57,780 nucleotides of DNA from Thermoplasmata archaeon. Lineage in GTDB: Archaea; Thermoplasmatota; Thermoplasmata; Thermoplasmatales; Thermoplasmataceae. The stretch spans positions 1 to 57,780 of the forward strand of contig JAKATR010000029.1 in the NCBI GenBank assembly GCA_021818675.1, in the 5' to 3' direction. The notes below the pieces were generated by a model. It did not search any database. It was not told the origin of the DNA and worked only from the letters and a program-made list of their open reading frames with translations. Numbering within the stretch: the stretch's first letter is position 1; the number at the start of each line of letters is the position of its first letter. The translations under genes were made by a program, and so were the position numbers. Positions 1-8,495 of the stretch are shown in pieces.

Positions 1-86
1 TTTATCTCAATAAGTGATTTGGGAATCTCATCTGTCAGAGGTTTTAATCTCTTCCCGTAGCCACCCGATAATATTGCTCCAATCAT
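1..86 (-). CDS. Sugar-phosphate nucleotidyltransferase, N-terminus only (cut by left edge)
   Basis: Only the first 28 codons are inside the window, read on the minus strand from an ATG at 86-84. They give [20 protein letters not shown] followed by IPKSLIEI. This is the N-terminal signature of NDP-sugar pyrophosphorylases (GGxGxRLxPLT, then a PK that contacts the nucleotide), which make NDP-sugars from sugar 1-phosphate and NTP. It lies 66 bp downstream of kbl on the same strand, so the two may be co-transcribed, although no functional link is evident. The sugar and the nucleotide cannot be predicted from the fragment. Family assignment is firm; specificity is unknown. Confidence 0.82.
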   Translation of the reverse strand, partial: MIGAILSGGYGKRLKPLTDEIPKSLIEI

Positions 87-152
87 TGCGAGTGAATCAT
101 AGGAACATATAAAAATTATGTTTAAAATTAAATTTGTTTATATTCCTGAAAA

Positions 153-1334
153 TCAGATTACCTTTAATTTTTTACCGGTTGCTTCAAATGCCTCTACTGC
201 CTTCTTTATGTCCTCACTAGAATGGATGGCAGATGGCATCAGTCTTATCCTTGCTGTCCCCATAGCTACCGTTGGATAAACGATTGGAGATGCAAATATA
301 TTTTCCTTCTCATAAAGCATTTTACTGAATTCCACTGTTTTCTTTTCATCTCCAATAACTACCGGAGTGATGGGTGTTTTTGTTGTTGTTAACCTGAATC
401 CATTACCAATAAGACCTTTCTTAAGAATATCAGAATTTTCCCATAATTTCTTTGTCAATGAGTCGTCTCTGCCCATAATTTCAATAGATTTTAAGACAGC
501 GGCAGCATCTCCAGGATTTAGAGCGCTGCTGAATAGAAATGGTCTGGCCCTCTGCCTTAGAAGATCTATGAGGTGTGAATTGCCAGCTACAAAACCCCCC
601 ATAGAGCCCAGTGCCTTTGAAAATGTTCCCATTTCCACCTCTACCTTTCCTGCCAGAGAAAAGTGGTCCACTATACCTCTGCCATTTTTACCAAGGACAC
701 CTTCCCCATGTGCATCATCCACGTAGCACATTGTATCGTACTTCTCCTTAACCTCTGCTATTTCATCAAGAGGTGCTATATCTCCATCCATACTGAATAC
801 ACCGTCTGTTATTACAAGCGATCTCTTTCCTTCAGACCTGTGTTCCTTAAGCTGTTTTTCAAGATCTTCTGTATTCATGTGTTGATACACATATCGTTTA
901 GCTGAACTGAGCCTTGTTCCATCTATAATACTTGCATGATTCAGTTCCTCGCTGAATATTACATCTTCCTTCCCCACAAGCACAGGAATAGTCCCCAGAT
1001 TTGCCAGCAGGCCACCCTGATAAACCAGTGAATCTTCCATGTGCTTAAATTCGGCAAGTTTTTCCTCAAGTTTTCTGTGAATTTCGTCCGTGCCTGCTAT
1101 GGATCTTACGGCCCCTGCGCCTACTCCAAAACTTTCAATGGCATCTATGGCAGCTTTTTTAACTTCCGGGTGATTTGCAAGTCCAAGATAATTATTGGAA
1201 CACATATTGAGCACTTTCCTTCCTTCTATTCTAACCCATGCTCCCTGCGGGCTTTCAAGAACTCTTATTGGCACATATCTTCCTGAAGATTTCAAAGATG
1301 CGATTTCATCATCTACCCAACTTAGATTTACCAT
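153..1334 (-). CDS. kbl: 2-amino-3-ketobutyrate CoA ligase (glycine C-acetyltransferase)
   Basis: A 393-residue PLP enzyme of the alpha-oxoamine synthase family, normal in length. It cleaves 2-amino-3-ketobutyrate with CoA to glycine and acetyl-CoA in the cytoplasm. Visible signatures are SNNYLGLANHP near 46-56, NHASIIDG near 132-139 (the His that stacks on PLP), VDDAHGEG near 205-212, and TFSKALGSMGG near 237-247, where Lys240 is the expected Schiff-base lysine. Other family members (8-amino-7-oxononanoate synthase, serine palmitoyltransferase) share these motifs. The choice of Kbl rests on the divergent neighbour at 1421, a threonine dehydrogenase that makes its substrate. A TATA-like CTTTATAATT at 1354-1363 lies about 25 bp upstream of the ATG. 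Confidence 0.88.
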   Translation of the reverse strand: MVNLSWVDDEIASLKSSGRYVPIRVLESPQGAWVRIEGRKVLNMCSNNYLGLANHPEVKKAAIDAIESFGVGAGAVRSIAGTDEIHRKLEEKLAEFKHMEDSLVYQGGLLANLGTIPVLVGKEDVIFSEELNHASIIDGTRLSSAKRYVYQHMNTEDLEKQLKEHRSEGKRSLVITDGVFSMDGDIAPLDEIAEVKEKYDTMCYVDDAHGEGVLGKNGRGIVDHFSLAGKVEVEMGTFSKALGSMGGFVAGNSHLIDLLRQRARPFLFSSALNPGDAAAVLKSIEIMGRDDSLTKKLWENSDILKKGLIGNGFRLTTTKTPITPVVIGDEKKTVEFSKMLYEKENIFASPIVYPTVAMGTARIRLMPSAIHSSEDIKKAVEAFEATGKKLKVI

Positions 1335-1420
1335 AATGTCATATCCCTACTGACTTTATAATTTTACTTTGTTAATATGATAATCCGTTGACTATTTTAA
1401 CGGCATATTGATTACCTGAC
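1335..1420. promoter_or_regulatory. Divergent promoter region of kbl and tdh
   Basis: This 86-bp spacer separates the start codons of kbl (minus) and the threonine dehydrogenase (plus). On the plus strand ACTATTTTAA at 1391-1400 sits about 25 bp before the GTG at 1421. On the minus strand the complement of CTTTATAATT (1354-1363) sits about 25 bp before the ATG at 1334. Both spacings suit archaeal TATA boxes with leaderless transcripts. No clear Shine-Dalgarno sequence precedes either start. Confidence 0.5.
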
Positions 1421-2356
1421 GTGTCTAAAATACTTATGACCGGTTCTGCCGGTCAGGTTGGTGGAGAACTGTTATCTGAGCTTGAAAAGAAATTCTCATC
1501 AAATGATATAATCGTTTCTGACATCAATGGATTGGACAGAATTTCCCATAAGTATGAAAAAATTGTTCTTGATGTGAGAAACTATGATCTGCTTAAACAG
1601 ATAATTAAGGAAAAGGATATAAAATATATATTTCATCTCGCCTCAATTCTTTCAGCCAAGGGGGAAGAAAACCCAAAACTTGCATTTGATGTTAACATGA
1701 ATGGTACACATAACGTTCTTGCTGCATCTGCAGAACTTGGTGTAGAAAGGGTATTTATACCATCCACAATAGGTGTTTTTGGTCCGGAGGCACAAAAGGA
1801 TAATACTCCCATATTAAATTCATCAAGACCCAGAACAATGTATGGTATCTCAAAGTTTACTGCAGAATATTTGATGCAATATTATTTTGAACGAAGCAAC
1901 CTTGATGTAAGGGGGATAAGATACCCTGGGCTGCTTAGCTATAAAACGCCGCCAACAGCAGGTACTACTGATTACGCAGTCGATATGATAATTCATGCTG
2001 CAAGGGGAAAAGATTATACATGTTATCTGAAAGACGATGCCATTCTCCCGATGATGTACATGCCGGACGCCATGGAAAATACCATGAGGCTTTTTGATGC
2101 ACCTCTAAAAAATTTAAGATATCGTGGAGAGTATAACATATCAGCATTCTCTTTTTCGCCAGGTGATTTAGCTGAAGCGATCCGGGAATTCGTTCCTAAC
2201 TTCACCGTTAAATACAAACCAGATAGCAGGCAAAAGATTGCAGAATCCTGGCCGAGAAGCCTTGATTGCTCAGATGCAGTAAAAGATTGGGGTTTCAATG
2301 CCAGATTTACTCTTCGGGAAATGATCAGAGATATGATATCCAACATTAAAGAATGA
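1421..2356 (+). CDS. tdh: L-threonine 3-dehydrogenase, SDR (epimerase-like) type
   Basis: A 311-residue extended short-chain dehydrogenase that probably oxidises L-threonine to 2-amino-3-ketobutyrate with NAD+. The Rossmann loop TGSAGQVGGE is at 7-16, with Asp34 at the end of beta-2 (VSDI), which favours NAD over NADP. The catalytic site is PSTIGVFG near 114-121 plus the MYGISK motif at 140-145 (Tyr141, Lys145). NAD-dependent epimerase-fold threonine dehydrogenases are known from Thermoplasma volcanium and some bacteria, and differ from the zinc MDR type. The start is GTG, with a TATA-like box 25 bp upstream. The divergent kbl encodes the next step, which makes this function far more likely than a nucleotide-sugar epimerase. 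Confidence 0.88.
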   Translation: MSKILMTGSAGQVGGELLSELEKKFSSNDIIVSDINGLDRISHKYEKIVLDVRNYDLLKQIIKEKDIKYIFHLASILSAKGEENPKLAFDVNMNGTHNVLAASAELGVERVFIPSTIGVFGPEAQKDNTPILNSSRPRTMYGISKFTAEYLMQYYFERSNLDVRGIRYPGLLSYKTPPTAGTTDYAVDMIIHAARGKDYTCYLKDDAILPMMYMPDAMENTMRLFDAPLKNLRYRGEYNISAFSFSPGDLAEAIREFVPNFTVKYKPDSRQKIAESWPRSLDCSDAVKDWGFNARFTLREMIRDMISNIKE

Positions 2357-2386
2357 ACTTTTTATGTTAAACCCTTAAGATAAATC

Positions 2387-3841
2387 TCATTTGAACCTAT
2401 CTAAAATATCATTATTCAGAAAAGGTCCGCCAACAGTCAAAGATGACATAGGTACCTCTTTTATCTGCCGCTGAGAATCTCTTTCTCTAATTGTAACAAT
2501 GTCCCGTGAAAGCGTATCATAATCAACAGTTATGCAGTATGGTGTTCCGATTTCATCCTGTCTTGAATATCTTCTTCCAATGGAACCGCTATCATCGAAC
2601 AGAATTCTGGGTTCAAATTGCCTCATTGCGTTGAAAATCTCCTGGGCCTTCTCTGTGAGGCCATCCTTTTTCTGAAGCGGTAATATTGCCAATACATAAG
2701 GCGATATTTCTTGTTTTAAGGACAGAACCTTATACCCGCTATCTCTTTTATTATACGATGAGGACAGAATTGCCATAATCATCCTATCGATCCCATAGGC
2801 GGGTTCAAGTACCTTGGGTATAATATCTCCATTCTCTCCAACGCTCATATTCTGACCTGAAGAATTTTGATGGTTCTTGACATCGAATTGCCCACGGTCA
2901 GATATTCCGACTATTTCAACCCAGTCTTCGTCTAGTTGGAATTCCAGATCCCAGCAATCCGATGAATAATGTGCCAGTTCATCTTTGCGATGTTGCCTGA
3001 ATCTAAGCCTGTTTCTGTCAATACCCATTCTCAGTGCGATTCTCAATGTTATTTCCATGAAATAGGCATGTTCCGGCGTTCCAATTATACCGTCCACAAA
3101 TGCCTTTTCAATGTCAGTTTTCTGCTCTTTGCCATCATTGCTCAGGAGAGTTATTAACTCACCTTTGTAAGGATAAAACGAAGATTTATTTGATGGGTCC
3201 AAGAACACCTCAACCTCAGCCATGTTGAATTCCCTTTGCCTGATGATTGCCTGTCTGGGAGAAATTTCATTCCTGAATCCTTTTCCTCTCTGGATTACGA
3301 TCAAAGGCAATTTTCCCCTGTTATAGGTGATCAGGAGTTTGAAATTCACGAAAATTCCCTGTGCAGTTTCAGGCCTTAGGTAAAGTTTTTCCGCTCCATT
3401 CGAGGATATCTGAAACATGAGGTTGAAATTGTAAGCGCTTTTAAGGAATGCTCCACATTTTGGGCAACGGATCTTATTGTCTATGAGAAGCGAAGCAGCC
3501 TGTTCCTCATTTAATGGAACCATATTTATTCCCTGGCTTGATAGTAATGATTCTACCTTGAAGCTTGATTTGCACTGTTCGCATGTTGTGGCAAGATCTG
3601 CGAACCTCTGCAGATGACCGGATGCTCTGAAAACTGCTTCTGGTGTTATGGATGGTGAGTCATAGGGAATCGCTCCTATTTTCAGATATTCGTCCATCCA
3701 TATTTTATATACATTCTCTTTCAAAATTGTGCCAAGCGGAGCGTAATCATACAATCCTGCAGATCCACCATATATTTGGAACGAGGGCCAGAAAAACCCC
3801 CTTCTTTTACAGATTTCAATAATTTCATCAAAGTTTGACAT
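2387..3841 (-). CDS. glyS: Glycyl-tRNA synthetase (class II, archaeal/eukaryotic alpha2 type)
   Basis: Charges tRNA-Gly. Class II motif 2 is visible as GFRNEISPRQ followed by REFNMAEVEVF (near residues 188-213), and motif 3 as PAYGIDRMIMAIL near the C-terminal third. LRPETAQGIFVNF (about 156-168) is a strong GlyRS signature. Two CxxC pairs near 87-90 and 126-129 probably bind zinc. The C-terminal 100 residues form the anticodon-binding domain. At 484 residues it is compact for the archaeal family. I chose ATG at 3841 over an in-frame TTG three bases upstream, because GGGGGT lies about 5 bases before the ATG. The gene overlaps the end of the CBS-domain gene by 14 nt, so translation is probably coupled. 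Confidence 0.96.
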   Translation of the reverse strand: MSNFDEIIEICKRRGFFWPSFQIYGGSAGLYDYAPLGTILKENVYKIWMDEYLKIGAIPYDSPSITPEAVFRASGHLQRFADLATTCEQCKSSFKVESLLSSQGINMVPLNEEQAASLLIDNKIRCPKCGAFLKSAYNFNLMFQISSNGAEKLYLRPETAQGIFVNFKLLITYNRGKLPLIVIQRGKGFRNEISPRQAIIRQREFNMAEVEVFLDPSNKSSFYPYKGELITLLSNDGKEQKTDIEKAFVDGIIGTPEHAYFMEITLRIALRMGIDRNRLRFRQHRKDELAHYSSDCWDLEFQLDEDWVEIVGISDRGQFDVKNHQNSSGQNMSVGENGDIIPKVLEPAYGIDRMIMAILSSSYNKRDSGYKVLSLKQEISPYVLAILPLQKKDGLTEKAQEIFNAMRQFEPRILFDDSGSIGRRYSRQDEIGTPYCITVDYDTLSRDIVTIRERDSQRQIKEVPMSSLTVGGPFLNNDILDRFK

Positions 3842-4679
3842 CAAATACCCCCATCAGATCAAGGTCATAAAGCATTCCTGATAATCTACCAGGGCCATCA
3901 AGTACCGGTAAGTGATTGAAATTTCCCTCACTCATCTTTCCTGCAATTGATCCTATCTTCTCGTTGGAATATGCAACAACAGGATCCTTTATCAATATAC
4001 TTTCTACTGTTTCCTGTGGCAGCTTTATCTGGTTTCGTTCAATGAAGTATGAACCCATATTCCGGATACCTCCCCATGTCCATGGATCATCATCAAGATC
4101 GTTTCCCGGATTGGCTCTATTGATATTTGAAATAATATCAATTTTATCAAATAAGTCTCTGTCTGTGATTAAACCCTTGAATGTACCTTCCATGTCAATT
4201 ATTGGATTTGCAAATGTTCCACTATATCTCATTGTATAATAAGCGACTGATAGGGGTGTTTTTTCCCACATGGGAAATGTAATTCCCAAACTTAAATTCT
4301 TAATCCCCAAATTTGGAAAGCGTTCAGAAATAATTCCAAGAAAGTTCTGTGGGGTAAGTATACCGCATACTTTGTTTGAATGATCAGTGACAATTATGTG
4401 TCTTCTTCTCTGCCTTATCATCTCTCTGGCAGCGAACTCAATTGAATCCTCAGGATTCACTGTTTTTGCCTTCCTCATTACCATTGCAGCCTGAATTTCA
4501 TTGGGATTGTTGAATATGTCTCTCCTTGTTATAACACCAGCAAAGATACCATTGGAATCCGCAACAGGCATACCGGTTATATTATTCCTAACCAGAGCAT
4601 CAACAGCCTCTGACAATGTTCCGGGAACCTTAAAAATGATTGGGTGTTCGGTCATTATATCTTTTACTGACAGTTCCAT
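3828..4679 (-). CDS. Protein with four CBS domains
   Basis: A 283-residue cytoplasmic protein made almost only of CBS repeats, which usually bind adenine nucleotides or S-adenosyl compounds. Repeat signatures are VKDIMTEHPIIF with ITGMPVAD and GVITRRDIF (residues 5-55), TVNPEDS with RRRHIIVTD and GILTPQNF (about 72-115), NPIIDMEG with GLITDRDLF (about 157-176), and LIKDPVVAYS with NHLPVLD and GMLYDLDLMG (about 228-278). Four repeats would give two Bateman modules. No enzymatic domain is attached. It overlaps glyS by 14 nt and lies upstream of it, so it may report energy or nucleotide state to a partner. What it regulates cannot be deduced from the sequence. Confidence 0.88.
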   Translation of the reverse strand: MELSVKDIMTEHPIIFKVPGTLSEAVDALVRNNITGMPVADSNGIFAGVITRRDIFNNPNEIQAAMVMRKAKTVNPEDSIEFAAREMIRQRRRHIIVTDHSNKVCGILTPQNFLGIISERFPNLGIKNLSLGITFPMWEKTPLSVAYYTMRYSGTFANPIIDMEGTFKGLITDRDLFDKIDIISNINRANPGNDLDDDPWTWGGIRNMGSYFIERNQIKLPQETVESILIKDPVVAYSNEKIGSIAGKMSEGNFNHLPVLDGPGRLSGMLYDLDLMGVFDVKL

Positions 4680-4753
4680 ATTAAGGTGTATGCATTTCCG
4701 CTTATGATAATATTGCTATTGATTCATTATTTTGTTCTTAAACGAACTAAAAA

Positions 4754-4779
4754 CATTTAAACTAAATAGATTATACACT
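4754..4779 (+). promoter_or_regulatory. Promoter of the geranylgeranyl reductase gene
   Basis: CATTTAAACT at 4754-4763 and GATTATACAC at 4769-4778 are two TATA-like elements before the ATG at 4796. The second is centred about 23 bp upstream of that ATG, which fits a nearly leaderless transcript. The first would fit the in-frame TTG at 4787. No Shine-Dalgarno motif is visible. Confidence 0.4.
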
Positions 4780-4795
4780 TTGGAAATTGGTATAT

Positions 4796-6247
4796 ATGAC
4801 AAGCTCTAATGATTATGATGTAATTGTCGCAGGAGCAGGGATGTCAGGTAGTTTGGCTGCAGCTATGGCAGCCAGAGGAGGGGCATCAGTTTTGCTTGTG
4901 GATAGAAACAAAGAAGAATCAGTGGGAAAAAAAACGGTATGGGGATGGACATGCGGTGATGCGGTAGCAGGAAGCCATATTGACTTTCTCCAAAAGAATA
5001 CTGGCATAACATTTTCACATCCGGAACTAGACCAAAAGGTTGCAGGGGTACTTGCTTTATCGCCAGATCTTTCCTCAAGATATCCATTTGATGGTGTAGG
5101 ATATTCATTGGATCGACCAGAATTTGAAAGAAAATTACTGCAGATAGCAAAGAAGAGTGGAGTAGAGTATATTCCTGAATTTGAAGTGGATGGCCCCATA
5201 GCAGAAAATAATGTAATCACAGGGATTTCCGGAAGGGCAAAAGGTGGAGAAAAAAAGACCTTCAGATCAAAGATAGTTATAGACTGTTTGGGAATTTCCA
5301 CAGTGATAAGAAGAAAACTTCCAGATAACCAGTATGTAGACAGAACTGTTGATATTGATGATATTGAAAGTACTGGCAGATATATTTTTGAATTTGAATC
5401 CCTTGACCACGAGGATGAACGATATTATGACAGGAAATATGCTCTTATACATCTAAACAATGAGATTGCACCAGGTGGTTATGGATGGGTTTTCCCCAGA
5501 TCTGGAAACAGAGTTAACATTGGGCTAGGGGTGCAGAAAAGGAGCCTTGATATCAGAAATAAAGCACTTGGAAAGTCTGATAATCTTCAGACTTTAATTG
5601 ACAATTATGTAAAAATGCTCCCTGTTTTTAAGGACCTGAAACTATACGATAAAGATGGTAACGGAAAGGGATCATGGTCGGTGCCCGTAAGGAGACAGAT
5701 GGAAAGCCTGGTATTCAATGGATATATGGGTGCTGGAGACAGTATGGTTATGCCAAATCCAATAAGTGCTGGAGGAATTGGCCCGGCTCTTATCTCAGGT
5801 ATAATCTGCGGAAAACATGCTGCGAGAGCAGTACAGGATGGGGATGTCTCTGTGAAGAATTTGTGGAGTTACAATCTGGAATATAACGAGCTCTACGGAA
5901 AGAAAATGGCTGGGATGGAAGCGTTTAGGATATATTTACAGTCGCTGAACAATTCTATTCTTAACTACGGAATGAAATCATTCCTGACCAATGAAGAAGC
6001 ATCTGATCTCACTGTAGGTTTGATCCCGGAGCTATCCATGGCACAGAAATTCAAAATGATCCTGAAAGGTGCAAGGAATATCACAGCATTCTCCAATCTC
6101 GTATACACCGTAAAGAAGATGAAGGAACTGAATGAAATATACGAAAATTATCCAAAAACACCTGAAGAATTCCCCAAATTCAAATCGACTGTTGTTCATG
6201 AAATAGAAGAGGTTAAAGAAAGATTCAAACCTAACCCAATCGGATAA
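4796..6247 (+). CDS. FAD-dependent geranylgeranyl reductase family protein
   Basis: A 483-residue flavoprotein of the family that saturates the isoprenoid chains of archaeal lipids, and sometimes quinone side chains. The N-terminal dinucleotide fold shows VIVAGAGMSGSLAAAMAARG, then an acidic VDRNKE end of beta-2. GYSLDRPEFERKLL (about 102-115) and GYGWVFPRSGNRVNIGLG (about 228-245) match the PxxYxWxFP-type motif of the family. GYMGAGDSMVMPNPISAGG (about 307-325) is the FAD-binding C-terminal motif. It is longer than the roughly 400 residues of the characterised Thermoplasma enzyme, with an extended C-terminal helical part. It is monocistronic. Lipid versus quinone substrate is unresolved. Confidence 0.83.
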   Translation: MTSSNDYDVIVAGAGMSGSLAAAMAARGGASVLLVDRNKEESVGKKTVWGWTCGDAVAGSHIDFLQKNTGITFSHPELDQKVAGVLALSPDLSSRYPFDGVGYSLDRPEFERKLLQIAKKSGVEYIPEFEVDGPIAENNVITGISGRAKGGEKKTFRSKIVIDCLGISTVIRRKLPDNQYVDRTVDIDDIESTGRYIFEFESLDHEDERYYDRKYALIHLNNEIAPGGYGWVFPRSGNRVNIGLGVQKRSLDIRNKALGKSDNLQTLIDNYVKMLPVFKDLKLYDKDGNGKGSWSVPVRRQMESLVFNGYMGAGDSMVMPNPISAGGIGPALISGIICGKHAARAVQDGDVSVKNLWSYNLEYNELYGKKMAGMEAFRIYLQSLNNSILNYGMKSFLTNEEASDLTVGLIPELSMAQKFKMILKGARNITAFSNLVYTVKKMKELNEIYENYPKTPEEFPKFKSTVVHEIEEVKERFKPNPIG

Positions 6248-6275
6248 ATTTCAAACTTTTATTAACACTTCATTT

Positions 6276-6827
6276 TCAAACATTCATTAATTCTTTACCG
6301 GTTTTCCTCTCGTATTCACCCTTTATATATCTGTCCCTGAGTATCTGATAGCCCTTACCGTTGCGTTCCGCCATCATTGCAATATCCTCTCCGCTTCTTT
6401 TTACAGTTGCAGGTATGCCGGCGATGATTGAATTGGTGGGACAGTTAAAATTCTCCTTTACCACGGCTCCTGCACCCACAATACAACCTGAAGAAATGTG
6501 TGCTCCGTTGAGAATTACAGAGCCCATACCAATTATTACATTATCATCTACCCTTGCCCCATGAACAATGGCATTATGCCCAATGGAAACATTGTTCCCT
6601 ACAACGACTGGATTTTCTTTTTCTGTATGAATGGTAGCATTATCCTGAACATTGCTGTTCTTTCCAATCCTGATACTGTTCAAATCTCCCCTCAATACTG
6701 CATTGTCAAACACTGACACCCCGTCATCCAGCTCAACATTTCCTATCAAAACAGCAGTGGGAGCTAACATAACATTGTTTCCAATTTTGATCATAGGACA
6801 TAATAGTTTTTCAATTAAAATATTCAT
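6276..6827 (-). CDS. Gamma-carbonic-anhydrase-like hexapeptide-repeat protein
   Basis: A left-handed beta-helix protein of about 183 residues. The turns carry hexapeptides such as VLIGNV, IRIGKN and VIIGMG. The family core VLRGDLNSIRIG (about 45-56) then SNVQDNATIH is present. Counting from the ATG at 6827, the zinc ligands are His67, His84 and His89, the spacing of the YrdA/PaaY branch. This suggests a metal site, but activity in this branch is often weak or unknown. The open frame extends to 6911, where it would overlap the divergent gene, so I prefer ATG at 6827; ATG at 6794 (starting MIKIGN) is also possible. Most database names for this branch (carnitine operon protein, acetyltransferase) are unreliable. 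Confidence 0.78.
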   Translation of the reverse strand: MNILIEKLLCPMIKIGNNVMLAPTAVLIGNVELDDGVSVFDNAVLRGDLNSIRIGKNSNVQDNATIHTEKENPVVVGNNVSIGHNAIVHGARVDDNVIIGMGSVILNGAHISSGCIVGAGAVVKENFNCPTNSIIAGIPATVKRSGEDIAMMAERNGKGYQILRDRYIKGEYERKTGKELMNV

Positions 6828-6878
6828 AGTTTTTTCAAAGCAATTTTGTTTCCATACAAAATAACCCCTCTCTAATTT

Positions 6879-6888
6879 CATATAAAGG
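6879..6888 (+). promoter_or_regulatory. TATA-like box for the thioesterase operon
   Basis: CATATAAAGG is centred about 26 bp before position 6910, so a transcript would start just after the ATG at 6902 and just before the ATG at 6917. This decides the preferred start of the thioesterase gene. The complementary strand reads CCTTTATATG and could serve the divergent gene as well. Confidence 0.45.
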
Positions 6889-6916
6889 TATTTTATGCTG
6901 TATGAATTCACACTGT

Positions 6917-7315
6917 ATGGATAATGAAGAATTTTTTCAGAGGATCCTTCAACTTGACGGTTTCCTTGCTCACCTTGATCTTTCCCTAAAGTCAGCCGAC
7001 GCAGGAAAGGCTTCTATTATTGTTGAATTCAATGAGAAAATCATGAGACCTGGAGGGATAATGCATGGTGGAGCTATTTCCAGCCTCTTTGACCTGTGTG
7101 GAGGTATTGCGATTTTCACCGCTGCCGATATAATTAATAGTGTAACCATCGAACTTAATATTCTGTTTATGAGACAGGTCAACAATGGACCAGTTGAAAT
7201 ATCAGCCACTGTTGAAAGAATGGGAACAAGAACTGCTTTTGCCACTATGGAACTATTCGATGGAAAGGGAGAATTGTGCTCAAAGGGAAGCGGAATCTGG
7301 TCAGTGTTCAGGTGA
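6917..7315 (+). CDS. PaaI-family hotdog thioesterase
   Basis: A 132-residue single hotdog domain. The signature RPGGIMHGGAISSLFDLCGG carries the HGG and the downstream acidic residue of the PaaI/YbgC-like acyl-CoA thioesterases. The following strands TIELNILFMRQV and GPVEISATVERMGTR complete the fold. It likely hydrolyses a small or aromatic acyl-CoA, acting as a tetramer or dimer of dimers. ATG at 6902 is also in frame (five more residues), but the TATA-like box at 6879-6888 would put the transcript start after it. It is the first gene of a compact operon, with coaBC starting 4 nt after its stop. The link to CoA synthesis suggests CoA recycling, which is inference. Confidence 0.85.
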   Translation: MDNEEFFQRILQLDGFLAHLDLSLKSADAGKASIIVEFNEKIMRPGGIMHGGAISSLFDLCGGIAIFTAADIINSVTIELNILFMRQVNNGPVEISATVERMGTRTAFATMELFDGKGELCSKGSGIWSVFR

Positions 7316-7319
7316 AAGT

Positions 7320-8495
7320 ATGAGCCGAAGTGAGTTCTCCAGTGGAGAGAAACCATTGCTGGGAGAAACTGTTATATTTGCCATGGGGGCCAGCATTTCT
7401 ATTTATCGGGTACCAGATATCATAAGGAATCTCAAAGATGCCGGAGCTTCTGTTTTACCAGTTATGAGCCAGAATTCACAAACGCTTATCACCAAAACCA
7501 CAATGCAATGGGCGGCACAAAATGATGTTCTTGATAGCCTTTCAGGAGATATGGAACACATTAGTATTTTTGAGAATGAACCGGAAAAGAAAGTTTTTCT
7601 TATATGCCCTGCTACATATGATCAGATAGGCAAATTCGCCTCAGGCATCGCAGATGGAATAATCGATACAATGTTTGCTTATGCTCTGGGCCACGGTATA
7701 AGGATAGTTATCGTGCCCGCCATGCATCTTGATATGTATAAAAATATTATAATTACTCAAAACATAGAGAAGCTTAGAAATGCCGGAGTTACAATAGTTG
7801 ATCCAATTATTGCAGATGAAAAGGCAAAAATACAGGACTCTGAAGAAATAATAGATACTATTATAAGATCAGGAGCCAACAAGAATGGAAAGAACATTCT
7901 GATTATAAGTGGTAGGAGTGAGTTGCCCATAGATCCGGTAAGATCAATTACAAATCGAAGTTCAGGAAAAACAGGTATCTGGCTTGCCAGATGGGCCTAT
8001 AGAACAGGCTTTAATAAAATAACTATCGTTGGAAATGCATCTGAATGTTTTCCGAGCTATGTAAATCTTATATCATGCCATCTTAATATAGATTTCTATT
8101 CCAGGGCAATAGATGAGTTAAGGAATAGCCGCTATGATTATGTTATTGTTTCAGCCGCTTTATCAGACTATGAATTTGAGCCTTCAACAAAGAAAATTGA
8201 CAGTTCCAGGAGTCTCTCCCTCGAGTTACAACCTGCAAAAAAACTGAAAACAATATTAAAGGAAGACTTCAAGATTCCAATAGCAAGTTTCAAGCTTACC
8301 CATAAAGATAAAAAAATTGCTGCAGAAAATGATGAGATTATTGTTGTTAATTATATAGAAGATAATGTAATTGGATCTGAATCTGGAAAATATAGATATC
8401 TCATAAGAGGTAAGGAAGGAAAAGAAGAGTTGCTGACAAAAAGTTCCATGGCCCAAAAGTTGATCAGGATAATTCAAGAGGAAACCGGGCAATGA
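7320..8495 (+). CDS. coaBC: Bifunctional phosphopantothenoylcysteine decarboxylase / phosphopantothenate-cysteine ligase
   Basis: A 391-residue two-domain enzyme making 4'-phosphopantetheine for CoA. The N-terminal flavin-dependent CoaC domain shows EHISIF with the active-site His80, the FMN loop CPATYDQIGKFASGIADG (about 96-113), and VPAMHLDMYKN (132-142), where bacterial enzymes have PAMNxxM. The C-terminal CoaB domain shows DPVRSITNRSSGKTG (205-219) and VSAALSDYEF, the hallmarks of the CTP- or ATP-dependent ligase. The open frame runs upstream into the thioesterase gene, but the ATG at 7320 directly precedes the conserved region. It is packed 4 nt after the thioesterase and overlaps the nitrilase gene by 4 nt (ATGA). 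Confidence 0.94.
   Translation: MSRSEFSSGEKPLLGETVIFAMGASISIYRVPDIIRNLKDAGASVLPVMSQNSQTLITKTTMQWAAQNDVLDSLSGDMEHISIFENEPEKKVFLICPATYDQIGKFASGIADGIIDTMFAYALGHGIRIVIVPAMHLDMYKNIIITQNIEKLRNAGVTIVDPIIADEKAKIQDSEEIIDTIIRSGANKNGKNILIISGRSELPIDPVRSITNRSSGKTGIWLARWAYRTGFNKITIVGNASECFPSYVNLISCHLNIDFYSRAIDELRNSRYDYVIVSAALSDYEFEPSTKKIDSSRSLSLELQPAKKLKTILKEDFKIPIASFKLTHKDKKIAAENDEIIVVNYIEDNVIGSESGKYRYLIRGKEGKEELLTKSSMAQKLIRIIQEETGQ

Noticed and set aside
4813-5301. 162-codon minus-strand ORF
   Set aside because: Opposite the geranylgeranyl reductase, with a Ser/Pro-rich composition typical of antisense frames.
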